Positions 31,643 to 40,865 of a stretch of 40,886 nt of DNA are shown piece by piece (positions within the stretch are counted from its first letter, which is position 1; each line of letters begins with the position of its first letter). The notes under the pieces are model-generated. The model was not told the origin of the DNA. It ran no database searches and saw nothing but the letters and a program-made list of their open reading frames with translations. A program made the position numbers and the translations under genes. The stretch is from an uncultured Muribaculaceae bacterium (lineage in GTDB: Bacteria > Bacteroidota > Bacteroidia > Bacteroidales > Muribaculaceae): positions 1 to 40,886 of the forward strand of contig CAMWRV010000023.1 in assembly GCA_947176745.1 (NCBI GenBank), written 5' to 3'.

Positions 31643-33955
31643 ATGAAACAGATTGTTTTGACACTGATGGCTGTCTCGGCGGTTTTCCCCGCCTTCAGCA
31701 AGGAGATCACAGGAAGAGTGGTGGGAGAGAACGAGACTCCTCTCGATTTCGCAAATGTGGTGCTATACCGCGATTCAGATTATGTGACAGGAGCGGTAAC
31801 CGATAGCGAAGGACGGTTTCTCATAAGTACTGACATCGACGGAAATCTTGCCGCGAAAGTATCGTTTGTAGGTTATGAGACCAGAGTCGCGCCTGTCTCT
31901 TCATCAGGCGACATGGGTGTAATCGCGCTTTCTCCCTCATCAGTCGGGCTTGGAGAGGTAGTGGTAAAAGCCACACGTCCATCGACTGCTATGAAAGGGA
32001 ATGCGCTTGTAACAACAGTGGAGGGTAGTTCTCTCGCCATAGCCGGAACAGCCAATGACGTATTGGCTCGTGTCCCGATGATAGTAGACAACGGCGGCAC
32101 GCTGGAGGTGTTCGGCAAAGGTTCTCCAGAAATCTATATCAACGGACGCAAGGTTAACGACTTGCAGGAACTTGCACAGCTGAGTTCACAGGATATGAAG
32201 AATGTGTCGGTGATAACCAATCCCGGCGCATCGTATGCCGCCAATGTGAAGTCGGTTGTTCTCATTCGTACAAAGCCTCCCAAGGGCGATGGATTCAGCG
32301 GTACCATCCGGACGGACAACGGTTTCCAGCACTATTTCCGTACGGGAAACTCGGTAGATATAAAATACCGCACACGCGGGCTGGAACTGTTTGCCAACTA
32401 TGGATGGTGGTACGGCGCGAACCGCGATGACCGGACCAACGATATGACTACCGTCACTCCGAACGGGCTGTACAATCAATCATTGCATACGCTTGGTAAG
32501 CAGACATATAACGATATGACCGGCAAAATTGGATTCTCTTACATGATTAATGAAAAGCATAGCATAGGCGCTTATTATCAGAATAGCTGGAATCGTCATC
32601 ACACCAACGGTATTATCCCGAGTGAAGTGTGGCTGGATGGCACTCTTCTTGACAGATATGAGTCGGATGTCAACAACAGGTCGACGGCTTTGCCGAGACA
32701 TTATGCCAATCTTTACTATAATGGGGTTGCGGGCAAGTTTACAATAGATTTCAACGCTGACTACGTATGGTATAAAAGTCGGGAACTTTCGTTGAGCAAT
32801 GAGAACAGTGAAACCGGAGAAGACCGTGTCGTAAACACATGCGCTGTCAGCTGCAACCGTATGTTTGCCGAAAAATTGGTTTTAAGCCATCCCTTATGGC
32901 GTGGTCGGATAAGAGTCGGAGAGGAATATACCGATACGCGCACTACCAATCTCTTTACTGCAAATATTCCTGAAGTGCCGGATGCCGACAACAGAGTTGA
33001 CGAAAGTAATATTGCCGTATTTGTGGAGGTCGCACAGCGGTTAGGCCGCTTCGATATCGGTGCAGGTCTTCGCTTCGAACATGTGGAGTTCGATTACTAC
33101 GAGACCGGGTTGCGTCGCGACGGTCAGAGCAAGGCGTACAACAATCTGTTTCCTTCGCTTAATGTAGCCACGCAGATCGGTAAAGTGTACATGGGTCTGA
33201 ATTATTCAGGAAAGACCGTGCGCCCCGGTTACAGTCAGCTCGACGGCGCTGTCAGCTATATCAACCGTCTGACATTTGAAAGCGGCAATCCATATCTGAA
33301 ACCGACCAGGTTGCAGACTGTAGAATATATGGCGAAGTGGCGTCAGTTCTTCGCCCAGGTGTCTTACACATATTTCAAGGATGGAGTCTACCATATCACC
33401 GAACCCTACGGCACTGACGGGGAGGCTATCATCATCAAAACCGCCAATCTTGACAAGCGTCACTTCTTTCAGGCATTTGTCGGAGGACAATTCAATGTCG
33501 GTGGTGTGTGGCAACCGCGTGTGAATGCCGGCGTTATGAAGCAGTGGCTGACTTTGCCCGTAAATGGAGAGCCGATGAAAATGAATACTCCGGGCTTCAT
33601 GTTCCAGTGGCAGAATGCTATAAAGCTTCCGTTTGACATATGGTTTAACGTGGATGCGCAGCTGATGACATCCAACTGGGATGGCAACATGAAGCTGTCA
33701 AACACACCCTGGTATGTCAATGCCAAGATTTACAAGGGCTTTTTCAACGACAGGCTCAGTGTGACTGTCGAAGCGAAAGATCTGTTCAATTCATCGCAGA
33801 ACGATGCCGTAATGTACAGCGATGCTGTCAGGATTGTCCAGAAGAATTACTCTCCCGGGCGTTCAATAATGCTGACACTTCAGTTCCGCTTCAACACTAC
33901 ACGCGACCGCTATCGCGGCACCGGTGCCGGCAATACTGAGAAATCGCGCTTCTAA
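31643..33955 (+). CDS. Outer-membrane beta-barrel family protein (TonB-receptor-like)
   Basis: A 770-residue outer-membrane protein. It starts with a signal peptide (MKQIVLTLMAVSAVFPAFSK), then a carboxypeptidase-regulatory-like domain (ITGRVVGENETPLDFANVVL, about 20-105). A plug-like region with APEIYINGRKV-type sequence (GSPEIYINGRKVNDLQEL) and a barrel follow. The C-terminal part is the OMP beta-barrel 3 type found in Bacteroidetes proteins related to TonB-dependent receptors, and it ends with the characteristic YRGTGAGNTEKSRF tail. No TonB box is obvious. Substrate unknown. The TPR-HTH protein encoded upstream is its likely regulator. Confidence 0.88.
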   Translation: MKQIVLTLMAVSAVFPAFSKEITGRVVGENETPLDFANVVLYRDSDYVTGAVTDSEGRFLISTDIDGNLAAKVSFVGYETRVAPVSSSGDMGVIALSPSSVGLGEVVVKATRPSTAMKGNALVTTVEGSSLAIAGTANDVLARVPMIVDNGGTLEVFGKGSPEIYINGRKVNDLQELAQLSSQDMKNVSVITNPGASYAANVKSVVLIRTKPPKGDGFSGTIRTDNGFQHYFRTGNSVDIKYRTRGLELFANYGWWYGANRDDRTNDMTTVTPNGLYNQSLHTLGKQTYNDMTGKIGFSYMINEKHSIGAYYQNSWNRHHTNGIIPSEVWLDGTLLDRYESDVNNRSTALPRHYANLYYNGVAGKFTIDFNADYVWYKSRELSLSNENSETGEDRVVNTCAVSCNRMFAEKLVLSHPLWRGRIRVGEEYTDTRTTNLFTANIPEVPDADNRVDESNIAVFVEVAQRLGRFDIGAGLRFEHVEFDYYETGLRRDGQSKAYNNLFPSLNVATQIGKVYMGLNYSGKTVRPGYSQLDGAVSYINRLTFESGNPYLKPTRLQTVEYMAKWRQFFAQVSYTYFKDGVYHITEPYGTDGEAIIIKTANLDKRHFFQAFVGGQFNVGGVWQPRVNAGVMKQWLTLPVNGEPMKMNTPGFMFQWQNAIKLPFDIWFNVDAQLMTSNWDGNMKLSNTPWYVNAKIYKGFFNDRLSVTVEAKDLFNSSQNDAVMYSDAVRIVQKNYSPGRSIMLTLQFRFNTTRDRYRGTGAGNTEKSRF

Positions 33956-33969
33956 GCATAAAACGCTTC

Positions 33970-34030
33970 GACGCATAACATCGGAGCAAGATGCGTCATG
34001 CCCCTTCCCTCGACAGGCGCGGGAGGGGGC
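33970..34030. terminator. Two hairpins between convergent genes
   Basis: GACGCAT (33970-33976) with ATGCGTC (33991-33997), then GCCCCTTCCC (34000-34009) with GGGAGGGGGC (34021-34030), a 10-bp stem with one G-T pair followed by TTATAATT. Likely a terminator for the plus-strand gene and possibly for both. Confidence 0.65.
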
Positions 34031-34065
34031 TTATAATTAAGTGTAGGTTATGTGTCTGCAGGAGA

Positions 34066-34779
34066 TCAGAAATTGTAGCCGATGCTGAATACCCAGGCCT
34101 TGGTCACTCCTCCGAAAGTCTTGGTGACATTGCCTAAGCTTCGGTCTTTCCATGCCGGAAGGCAGCCTGCCATGTAGTGGGCGCCGATGTAGTAGTGGTC
34201 GAGTATCTCGAAGGCTGTGCCCATCTTGAAACCGAAGTCAACGCCGGCGGCTTTCTGTGAGAACAGCGGCTCGTCGGCATTGCCGTTGACCACGAACCGT
34301 TTGTTTTTGAGGCTGGAGTCGAGCACGAACGACACGTAGGGACCTGCCTCTACATTCCAGCGCAGACCGTCGGTGACATTGAATCCGAATACTGCCAGAA
34401 CCGGAACCGTGAAGTTGTAGCTGCGGCGTCTGCCGGCCTGTGCTATCTCGCTGCCGTCTGAACTGAGTCCGCTGCCGTCGGCTGTGCCCATGATGGTGTA
34501 GGCTCCGCTGCGGGTCTCGAAGAAGAAGCCGGGCTGTATGGCCAGATAGTCGCGGATGTTGAGGCTGACAACCGCTCCGACGTCAAGACCGTTTCCCCAG
34601 CTTTCATGATGGTAGCATGAGGGATAGGCGTCGTCGCCGAGTGTGCGGTTGGAGGTGTTGACTCCGAGTCGCGCGCCGAAAGTAAAGAGCTCGTCGCATT
34701 TTTCGGTCGAGAAGAAGTCTGCTGCTGTCGCGCAGAGTGCCGTGGCGGCGCACATCGCGCCTATGAGAAATCTTTTCAT
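34066..34779 (-). CDS. Outer-membrane beta-barrel protein (OmpA/PorT-like)
   Basis: A 237-residue protein with a signal peptide (MKRFLIGAMCAATALCATAA). The mature part alternates short hydrophobic strands with polar turns: FTFGARLGVNTSN, LDVGAVVSLNIRDYLAIQPG, VPVLAVFGFNV, and a final strand KAWVFSIGYNF ending in Phe, as barrel proteins do. It belongs to the broad outer-membrane beta-barrel domain group of Bacteroidetes, without a known function. It stands alone on the minus strand with a -7 element at 34839-34846. Confidence 0.8.
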   Translation of the reverse strand: MKRFLIGAMCAATALCATAADFFSTEKCDELFTFGARLGVNTSNRTLGDDAYPSCYHHESWGNGLDVGAVVSLNIRDYLAIQPGFFFETRSGAYTIMGTADGSGLSSDGSEIAQAGRRRSYNFTVPVLAVFGFNVTDGLRWNVEAGPYVSFVLDSSLKNKRFVVNGNADEPLFSQKAAGVDFGFKMGTAFEILDHYYIGAHYMAGCLPAWKDRSLGNVTKTFGGVTKAWVFSIGYNF

Positions 34780-34838
34780 ATGCAGTCCGGTTTGATATAG
34801 TTTGTCTGCGGGGTATTGTCCATACTTGTTTGTAATCG

Positions 34839-34846
34839 CAAATTTA
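34839..34846 (-). promoter_or_regulatory. -7 element of the beta-barrel protein gene
   Basis: 34846 to 34839 on the minus strand reads TAAATTTG, a perfect -7 box; no TTTG at the right distance. About 60 bases before the start. Confidence 0.4.
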
Positions 34847-34889
34847 AGAAAAAATCCGCAGATTATGGTAGAATATTTAGTTTTATTGC

Positions 34890-34897
34890 TAATTTTG
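34890..34897 (+). promoter_or_regulatory. -7 element of the YitT-family gene
   Basis: TAATTTTG, perfect -7 box, about 70 bases before the ATG at 34966. The -33 region holds only a poor match. Confidence 0.45.
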
Positions 34898-34965
34898 CAC
34901 TTTTAAGTCAAACCTGCCGCTGCGGAGGGTTCTCAGACCGCCGCTGACGGTGTAACCTAAACAAG

Positions 34966-36000
34966 ATGAGTCCTGGATTCTTAAAATACAACAGTCTGCT
35001 GGTCAATGCCAAGGACTATATGTCGATCATTTTCGGCCTCTCGCTCTACGCGTTGGGCTTCACGGCGTGCATTCTCCCTCATGAGGTTGTGATCGGCGGC
35101 ATGGCCGGTGTGTCGACTCTCGTGTATTTCGGCACGAACGGGCTGATACCCGTGGCGGTGTCGTCGTATGCTCTCAATCTTGTCCTGCTTGCGATAGCCT
35201 ATAAGATCGTGGGCCGGACTTTCGTGCTGCGCACCATTTTCGGTGTTACCGTGGTGGCGCTCGCCATCGGCGTGTGCGAGGGCTTCTTCATGGGGCTCGG
35301 ACACCCGCTGATTCCCGACCGCACGGTCTCGCTTGTGCTCGGCGCAATATTGTGCGGTGTCGGCGTGGGTACTTGTTTCATTCACAACGGCTCGTCGGGG
35401 GGTACTGATATCGTGGCCGCGTGCGTGTCGAAAGTCAGCAATGCCAGCATCGGCCGAATCATGATCTATACCGACATGCTTATTGTCAGCATGTCGATAT
35501 TCCTCCCGTTCAGCGGCACGGTCGAGGAGCGGATCGAGGCCCGCATCCCGACGATAGTCTACGGTATAATGGTGACGTTCATCGTATCGTTCATAACCGA
35601 CCAGATCATCAACACCAACCGTCAGGCCACGCAGTTCTTCATCTTCTCTCCGAAATGGAAGGAGATCGCCGACAGTATACTTTCCGACGCCCACCGGGGC
35701 GTGACCGTGCTCGACGGTCAGGGATGGTACACGAAGCGTGACGTCAAGCTGCTGATGGTCTACTGCCGCAAGATAGAGTCTGTGACGATCTTCCGTATCA
35801 TCAAGAGTATCGACGAGGATGCGTTTGTGACACAGGGCGCGGTCAACGGTGTCTATGGCCAGGGATTCGACAAGGTGAAGATAAAGATGAAGAAAAACGA
35901 ATCTCGCACGCACCGCACCGACAGCCGTCTGCACACGGCGTTGCCTGCCGGAGAGGATTCTCCGGCGGCTAAGGTGCGCCGGTCAAATTCCGAGGAGTGA
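34966..36000 (+). CDS. YitT family membrane protein with DUF2179 domain
   Basis: A 344-residue protein. Five or six membrane segments fill residues 18-210 (for example FGLSLYALGFTACIL, and TIVYGIMVTFIVSFI), with the family motif FIHNGSSGGTDIVA near 145. A cytoplasmic DUF2179 domain follows at about 220-300 (DGQGWYTKRDVKLLMVYCRK). The last 45 residues are a charged, probably disordered tail. YitT proteins are predicted transporters without an agreed substrate. The gene's 3' end overlaps the convergent miaA by 18 bases. Confidence 0.88.
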   Translation: MSPGFLKYNSLLVNAKDYMSIIFGLSLYALGFTACILPHEVVIGGMAGVSTLVYFGTNGLIPVAVSSYALNLVLLAIAYKIVGRTFVLRTIFGVTVVALAIGVCEGFFMGLGHPLIPDRTVSLVLGAILCGVGVGTCFIHNGSSGGTDIVAACVSKVSNASIGRIMIYTDMLIVSMSIFLPFSGTVEERIEARIPTIVYGIMVTFIVSFITDQIINTNRQATQFFIFSPKWKEIADSILSDAHRGVTVLDGQGWYTKRDVKLLMVYCRKIESVTIFRIIKSIDEDAFVTQGAVNGVYGQGFDKVKIKMKKNESRTHRTDSRLHTALPAGEDSPAAKVRRSNSEE

Positions 36001-36897
36001 CAATATTTCTCCGGAGGATTCTCTCCGGATCCAGTCTTGCTCGCGTTTGCGCCATGTGATCTGCTTCTTGGCGTAGACGCGGGTGTTTTTTTTGATGCGG
36101 GCTATGGCTGTGTCGCGATCCATGATGCCGTCGAACCAGGCGAACATCTCTTTGAGCCCGACGGTGTTGAGCGAATTGAGATGACGCCGCGGGTAGACGC
36201 TGCGAGCCTCCTCTTCGAGGCCGGCGGCGACCATTGCGTCGACGCGACGGTTGATGCGGTCGAACAGAATGTCGCGGGGAGGTTCGAGACAGATCCTGAT
36301 TATGCGGAATTCGCGGGGACGGATTTTTCCGGTTCTCAGCGAGGTGTATGTCCGGCCTGCCGTGCGGATAATCTCGACGGCATGGAAGACCCGCTTGATG
36401 TTTTTGAGGTCAACTGCCGCATGGTATTCGGGATCGAGTTTCCGCAGTTCTTCGATCAGCCACTCGGTGCCCTTTTCGTCGAGTTCCTCCTTTAGTCCGT
36501 TTCGGATAGAATCGGGCACTGTAGGCAGATCGTCGATTCCCCGGCAGAGTGCGTCGACATACATCATCGAGCCGCCGCATGCCACGGCCACCCCTTTTTC
36601 TTTAAGAAGCCTGCGGGTCAGCGCGAGGGCGTCGCGCTCGAATTCAGCCGCGCTGTAATATGCCTCAAGCGGAAGCATGTCGACAAGATGATGGGGCACT
36701 CTCTCGCGCTCCTCGTCGGTAGGCATGGCTGTGACTATCGGTATGCCCTGATAGATCTGCCGGCTGTCGGCCGATATGATCTCGGTGTCGAGACGCTCGG
36801 CTATATCAACGGCCAGGGCCGACTTCCCGGAGGCTGTCGGCCCTGTGATTACTATGAGTGCCGGCTCTGACAGGCCGGACGATGTGATCGGTGTCAA
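35983..36897 (-). CDS. miaA: tRNA dimethylallyltransferase
   Basis: A 304-residue enzyme that puts a dimethylallyl group on A37 of tRNAs reading codons starting with U. The P-loop GPTASGKS (19-26), the conserved ISADSRQIYQGIPI with the catalytic Asp near 44, the VPHHLVDMLP block, and RIKKNTRVYAKKQITWRKR near the C-terminus are all typical. Length fits the family. It follows pepT after 23 bases on the minus strand and is probably co-transcribed. It overlaps the convergent YitT gene by 18 bases. mnmE, another tRNA modification gene, lies 2 kb away on the other strand. Confidence 0.97.
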   Translation of the reverse strand: MTPITSSGLSEPALIVITGPTASGKSALAVDIAERLDTEIISADSRQIYQGIPIVTAMPTDEERERVPHHLVDMLPLEAYYSAAEFERDALALTRRLLKEKGVAVACGGSMMYVDALCRGIDDLPTVPDSIRNGLKEELDEKGTEWLIEELRKLDPEYHAAVDLKNIKRVFHAVEIIRTAGRTYTSLRTGKIRPREFRIIRICLEPPRDILFDRINRRVDAMVAAGLEEEARSVYPRRHLNSLNTVGLKEMFAWFDGIMDRDTAIARIKKNTRVYAKKQITWRKREQDWIRRESSGEILSLLGI

Positions 36898-36920
36898 TCA
36901 GAAGGAGTTTTGGCAAGTGA

Positions 36921-38138
36921 TCATTCGGCCACGAGGCGGCAGATGTTGACGATCACTTCTGTGGCTTTTTCCATAGACTGGATGGATACGTATTCGTAGC
37001 GGCCGTGGAAGTTCTCGCCTCCGGCGAAGATGTTGGGGCAGGGGAGGCCCTTGAACGACAACTGTGCTCCGTCTGTGCCTCCGCGTATTGGCTGGACACG
37101 CGGCTCGACTCCTGCCTCGCGCATGGCCTTCTCGACAACCTCGATGATGTGCATCATCGGTTCGATCTTCTCGCGCATGTTGTAGTACTGGTCTTTTATC
37201 TCGACCGAGCAGCAGCCGGGATACTCCATGTTGGTCTTGCGGCAGAGGTGTTCGATCTCGCGCTTGCGGCTTTCGAAGCGTGCGCGGTCGTGGTCGCGTA
37301 TGATGTATGTGAGTGTGGTCTGCTCGACGTTGCCCTCGATGCCTACAAGATGGTAGAAGCCCTCGTAGCCTTCGGTGTGCTCGGGTGTCTCCCAGCGGGG
37401 AAGCATGGCAATGAAGTTGTTGGCCACGCGGATCGAGTTTATCATCTTGTGCTTGGCGTATCCGGGGTGGACGTTGCGGCCCTTGATGGTGACTTTTGCC
37501 GAGGCGGCGTTGAAGTTCTCATATTCAAGCTCGCCGATGGCTCCGCCGTCCATCGTGTAGGCGAAGTCGCAGCCGAATTTCTCGACATCAAACTTGTGGG
37601 CGCCCAGACCGATCTCTTCGTCGGGGTTGAAACCGATGCGGATCTTGCCATGCTTGATCTCCGGATGCGACTGCAGATATGCCACGGCAGAGATGATTTC
37701 TGCGATGCCGGCCTTGTCGTCGGCACCGAGAAGGGTGGTGCCGTCGGTCACGATCAGGTCGTTGCCTACATAGCCGGAAAGCTCCGGAAACTCGTCGGGA
37801 CCGAGGATGACGCCCTCCGCCTCGTTGAGCACGATGGGGGTGCCGTCATAGTTTCTGACAATGCGGGGGTTGACATGGCGACCCGACATGTCGGGACTTG
37901 TGTCCATATGCGCTATGAAACCTACAACCGGAACATCCTTGTCTGTATTGGCCGGAAGGGTGGCGAAGAGGTAGCCGTAGTCGTCGAGTGTCACATCTTC
38001 GAGACCCATGCCGAGAAGCACGGCCTTGAGGTATTTTGCGAATTCCATCTGTCCGGGTGACGACGGAGTCATGTTGGTCAGTTCATCGCTCTGTGTGTCG
38101 AATTTCACAAAGTCAAGAAATCTGTCGGTTACTGTCAT
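36921..38138 (-). CDS. pepT: Peptidase T (tripeptide aminopeptidase)
   Basis: A 405-residue M20 metallopeptidase that removes the N-terminal residue of tripeptides in the cytoplasm. Metal and catalytic positions are visible: [11 protein letters not shown] (His77, Asp79), [13 protein letters not shown] with the bridging Asp, [12 protein letters not shown] with the general-base Glu pair, YTMDGG, and a C-terminal [12 protein letters not shown] with the last His ligand. The C-terminal segment [19 protein letters not shown] is the PepT hallmark. It is the first gene of a pepT-miaA unit. Its upstream region is shared with the divergent nuclease gene. Confidence 0.97.
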   Translation of the reverse strand: MTVTDRFLDFVKFDTQSDELTNMTPSSPGQMEFAKYLKAVLLGMGLEDVTLDDYGYLFATLPANTDKDVPVVGFIAHMDTSPDMSGRHVNPRIVRNYDGTPIVLNEAEGVILGPDEFPELSGYVGNDLIVTDGTTLLGADDKAGIAEIISAVAYLQSHPEIKHGKIRIGFNPDEEIGLGAHKFDVEKFGCDFAYTMDGGAIGELEYENFNAASAKVTIKGRNVHPGYAKHKMINSIRVANNFIAMLPRWETPEHTEGYEGFYHLVGIEGNVEQTTLTYIIRDHDRARFESRKREIEHLCRKTNMEYPGCCSVEIKDQYYNMREKIEPMMHIIEVVEKAMREAGVEPRVQPIRGGTDGAQLSFKGLPCPNIFAGGENFHGRYEYVSIQSMEKATEVIVNICRLVAE

Positions 38139-38238
38139 GGTCTTTAGTGTTAGGTCGGCGTGTTCGTCCTCGCAGGGACAGCCACGGCGTGTTGTTGATT
38201 TATTTCGCGAAGATAGCGATTTTTTTCAAGATTATAAC

Positions 38239-38246
38239 TAATTTTG
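38239..38246 (+). promoter_or_regulatory. -7 element immediately before the nuclease start
   Basis: TAATTTTG ends only 4 bases before the ATG at 38251. By the usual spacing transcription would start at or next to the start codon, implying a leaderless message or a later start (Met at codon 16). The -33 region is poor. Confidence 0.45.
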
Positions 38247-38250
38247 TTTT

Positions 38251-39117
38251 ATGAAAAATAGATTTCCGGTCATTTTATCGGTTTTGTTTGCCGCCATGGT
38301 GGCGGCCGGTGTCATAGGAACTATAGCGTCTCGCCCTGATGACACGTCGCAAGGCAGTAGCAGAGAGGATAGTCTTGAGAAATCGCGTGCCTCAGTAGCA
38401 ACCGGTGCAGGAGTGGTTCCGGAAGCGTCGGATCTGCTCGATGTCGCCGTGCCCGCAGATCTGCCGGATCTCCGTAAGGATTATACCGGTTTCAGGGTGT
38501 CATTCAATCGGGAGAACCATACACCCAACTGGGTGGCATGGGAACTGCTCGGATCGGAGACCTCCGGAGAGACGGGCCGCTACAACAAGTTCTGGCAGGA
38601 TACGGATATCGAAGGCTGCCCCGTTACGCGTGATTATTCGAATTCTGGTTACGACCGGGGGCATATGTGTCCGGCGGCTGATCAGAAATGGAGCCGCGAG
38701 GCTATGGTCGACTGTTTTTCGCTTGCGAATATTGTGCCGCAGGCGAAGTCTCTCAACACCGGCGCATGGAAGACTCTCGAAAGCAAGGAGCGGCTGTGGG
38801 CGCAGCGCGACTCGGCGATTCTGATTGTGGCCGGTCCTATATATGGCGCATCCGATACGCAGCGAATAGGGGAGACCGGAGTCAGAGTGCCCGGCGCGTT
38901 CTTCAAGGTCTTGGCGGCCCCGTATCTTGCCGAACCACGTGGCATAGCATTCGTTTACCCTAACATGACAGCTCCGGGAAACATGGAGAATTATGTAATG
39001 ACAATCAGAGAGGTCGAGAAACTCACGGGATATGATTTCTTTCACAATCTGCCCGATGACATAGAGGATGCTATCGAGACTACATCCTCTTTCCGCGACT
39101 GGAACCGTAACAGATGA
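38251..39117 (+). CDS. DNA/RNA non-specific endonuclease (NUC1 family)
   Basis: A 288-residue secreted or membrane-tethered nuclease. The first 28 residues form a signal or anchor (FPVILSVLFAAMVAAG). A short low-complexity linker follows. The beta-beta-alpha-metal core has NSGYDRGHMCPAAD with the catalytic DRGH (His138), and the Mg-binding Asn in SLANIVPQAKSLNTGAW near 165. The family cuts DNA and RNA without sequence preference and needs Mg or Mn. Its envelope location suggests nutrient scavenging or defence against incoming DNA (inference). It overlaps mnmE by 4 bases (ATGA). Confidence 0.92.
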   Translation: MKNRFPVILSVLFAAMVAAGVIGTIASRPDDTSQGSSREDSLEKSRASVATGAGVVPEASDLLDVAVPADLPDLRKDYTGFRVSFNRENHTPNWVAWELLGSETSGETGRYNKFWQDTDIEGCPVTRDYSNSGYDRGHMCPAADQKWSREAMVDCFSLANIVPQAKSLNTGAWKTLESKERLWAQRDSAILIVAGPIYGASDTQRIGETGVRVPGAFFKVLAAPYLAEPRGIAFVYPNMTAPGNMENYVMTIREVEKLTGYDFFHNLPDDIEDAIETTSSFRDWNRNR

Positions 39118-40616
39118 AACATATGGACACAATTGTAGCGATAGCCACTCCGTATGGAGTCGGCGGTATAGCGGTAGTGCGGCTTTCCGGTCCCGATGCG
39201 TTCGATATAGCAGACAGGGTGTGGAAAGGACGCTGTCTTAGTGAAGCTGCTTCTCACACAGCGCGTCTCGGCATGATAACGGCCGATGATTCCGGCTCTC
39301 CGCTCGACCAGTGTGTGGCGACAGTGTTCCGTGCTCCCTCCTCATTTACTGGAGAGGATACGGTGGAGTTTTCGGTTCACGGTTCGAAGTGGATACAGCG
39401 TCAGGTAGTCGACCGTCTGGTGTCGTCAGGTGCACGGCCGGCGGAGCCAGGCGAATTCACGCGGCGGGCATTTCTGAACGGAAGGATGGATCTCGCGCAG
39501 GCCGAGGGTGTGGCCGATCTGATAGCGGCATCATCAAGAGCGGCGCACCGACTTGCCATGTCGCAGGTCACAGGCGGTTTTTCCGCCAGAATCGACAGTC
39601 TGCGCGAACGACTCATAGATCTTGCGTCGCTTCTTGAACTTGAGCTTGATTTCTCGGAAGAGGATGTGGAATTTGCCGATCGTGCCCGACTTCGTTCCAT
39701 AGCAGAAGAGACGATCTCGATGATAGACCGTCTGGCTGCCACATACGCGTCAGGCCGCGCGTTCAAGGAGGGAGTTCCGGTAGCGATAGCCGGACGGCCG
39801 AATGCCGGTAAATCGACACTGCTCAACGCGCTCCTCGGAGAAGACAAGGCGATAGTCAGCGACATCCCCGGCACAACCCGCGATGTAATAGACGACACGA
39901 GGGAGATCGGCGGCATCCTTTTCCGGTTTTACGACACCGCAGGCCTTCGTGATACCGATGATGAAGTGGAGCGAATAGGTGTAGGCCGTGCGCACGAAGT
40001 GATCGGCCGTGCGGCAATCGTGCTCTGGCTGATAGATGCCTCTGAAAACAAAAAAGAGATCGTGTCACAAATAGAATGGATAAAAGGGCAAATTGATGCA
40101 CAAATCAATAGTCAAAGCGAGATATATAATGAGGCCGCGCATCTGATTGTATTCAATAAAACGGACCTTGTTTCTGACTTGGATTCATATTGTCATGATT
40201 CTCATGATTGTCATGCTTGTCATGCTTGTCTTGATTCTCACGCATGTCTTGATGCCCATTATTCAGAAGCGATTGGGCAACTGAAAGAAGTATGCCCCGG
40301 AGTGGATGTACTGCAGATCTCGGCAAAAGAGGGAAAAAATATTGGCACACTTGAAACGATGCTTGTAGAGCTTGCAAAAACCGGACATGATCCGGAAGCC
40401 GAACTGATAATAACGAATGCCCGGCACTACGAAGAATTGAGATCCGGATCAAAAGCCATGCACCGGGTGCTGGACGCCCTTGACGCCGGTCTTTCCGCCG
40501 ATCTGATTTCGCAGGACGTCCGCGCCGCCCTCCACCACCTCGGCACCGTCACCGGCGCCGTCACCACCGACAATCTCCTCTCCGCAATCTTTACCCGCTT
40601 CTGCATCGGCAAGTAG
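39114..40616 (+). CDS. mnmE: tRNA uridine-5-carboxymethylaminomethyl modification GTPase MnmE
   Basis: A 500-residue GTPase that with MnmG modifies U34 of tRNAs. The N-terminal TrmE domain binds formyl-tetrahydrofolate. The G domain carries GRPNAGKST (227-235), TTRD (254-257), DTAG (274-277), NKTD (348-351) and SAK (403-405). The protein ends with the catalytic FCIGK. Between NKTD and SAK there is an unusual stretch, residues 360-382, with five Cys and six His in 23 residues, encoded by a degenerate 9-bp tandem repeat. That and the AT-rich codons around 40060-40190 make this copy longer than a typical MnmE (about 455-470). It starts inside the nuclease gene's stop (ATGA); Met4 is an alternative start. 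Confidence 0.96.
   Translation: MKHMDTIVAIATPYGVGGIAVVRLSGPDAFDIADRVWKGRCLSEAASHTARLGMITADDSGSPLDQCVATVFRAPSSFTGEDTVEFSVHGSKWIQRQVVDRLVSSGARPAEPGEFTRRAFLNGRMDLAQAEGVADLIAASSRAAHRLAMSQVTGGFSARIDSLRERLIDLASLLELELDFSEEDVEFADRARLRSIAEETISMIDRLAATYASGRAFKEGVPVAIAGRPNAGKSTLLNALLGEDKAIVSDIPGTTRDVIDDTREIGGILFRFYDTAGLRDTDDEVERIGVGRAHEVIGRAAIVLWLIDASENKKEIVSQIEWIKGQIDAQINSQSEIYNEAAHLIVFNKTDLVSDLDSYCHDSHDCHACHACLDSHACLDAHYSEAIGQLKEVCPGVDVLQISAKEGKNIGTLETMLVELAKTGHDPEAELIITNARHYEELRSGSKAMHRVLDALDAGLSADLISQDVRAALHHLGTVTGAVTTDNLLSAIFTRFCIGK
40191..40262. repeat. Degenerate 9-bp tandem repeat inside mnmE, about 8 units
   Basis: Units read TGTCATGAT, TCTCATGAT, TGTCATGCT (twice), TGTCTTGAT, TCTCACGCA, TGTCTTGAT and GCCCATTAT. 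Each unit encodes a tripeptide such as Cys-His-Asp, Ser-His-Asp or Cys-His-Ala. The reading frame is kept, so unit number can vary without breaking the gene. Confidence 0.9.
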
Positions 40617-40688
40617 TTGAGTTATTATCAATGTGTTATATTAATATCAATTGACTGTAGCTGAACGATAAAACTTAATTCTTACAAG

Positions 40689-40727
40689 AACGCCTAATGC
40701 TGATAACTGTCAGTGTTAGGCGTTTTT
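40689..40727 (+). terminator. Rho-independent terminator after mnmE
   Basis: AACGCCTAA (40689-40697) pairs with TTAGGCGTT (40716-40724) with an inner CTGA/TCAG pairing, then a T-run to 40727. Confidence 0.9.
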
Positions 40728-40740
40728 ATGCACTATTTTG

Positions 40741-40838
40741 TACGGATTCTGTACGACAGCGACTCATTTCACCCCAAGCGTCGGCAATGTGGTGGAGAAA
40801 GTGGTACGTCACGGTACGTCGTGATACGCCGTGATACG
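40741..40838. repeat. TACG-type direct repeats at the right edge
   Basis: Three consecutive 10-base units TACGTCACGG (40805), TACGTCGTGA (40815) and TACGCCGTGA (40825) are followed by a partial one at 40835. Two TACG copies 11 bases apart lie upstream (40741 and 40752). They precede a gene start at 40866 and resemble binding sites for a recombinase, excisionase or plasmid-type protein. Confidence 0.55.
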
Positions 40839-40865
40839 ATTATTGACGAAATTAACACGTATGAC

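Noticed and set aside
37005..38060. Plus-strand frame of 351 codons opposite pepT
   Set aside because: Low-complexity Val/Asp/Leu-rich shadow; the minus strand has all peptidase T motifs.
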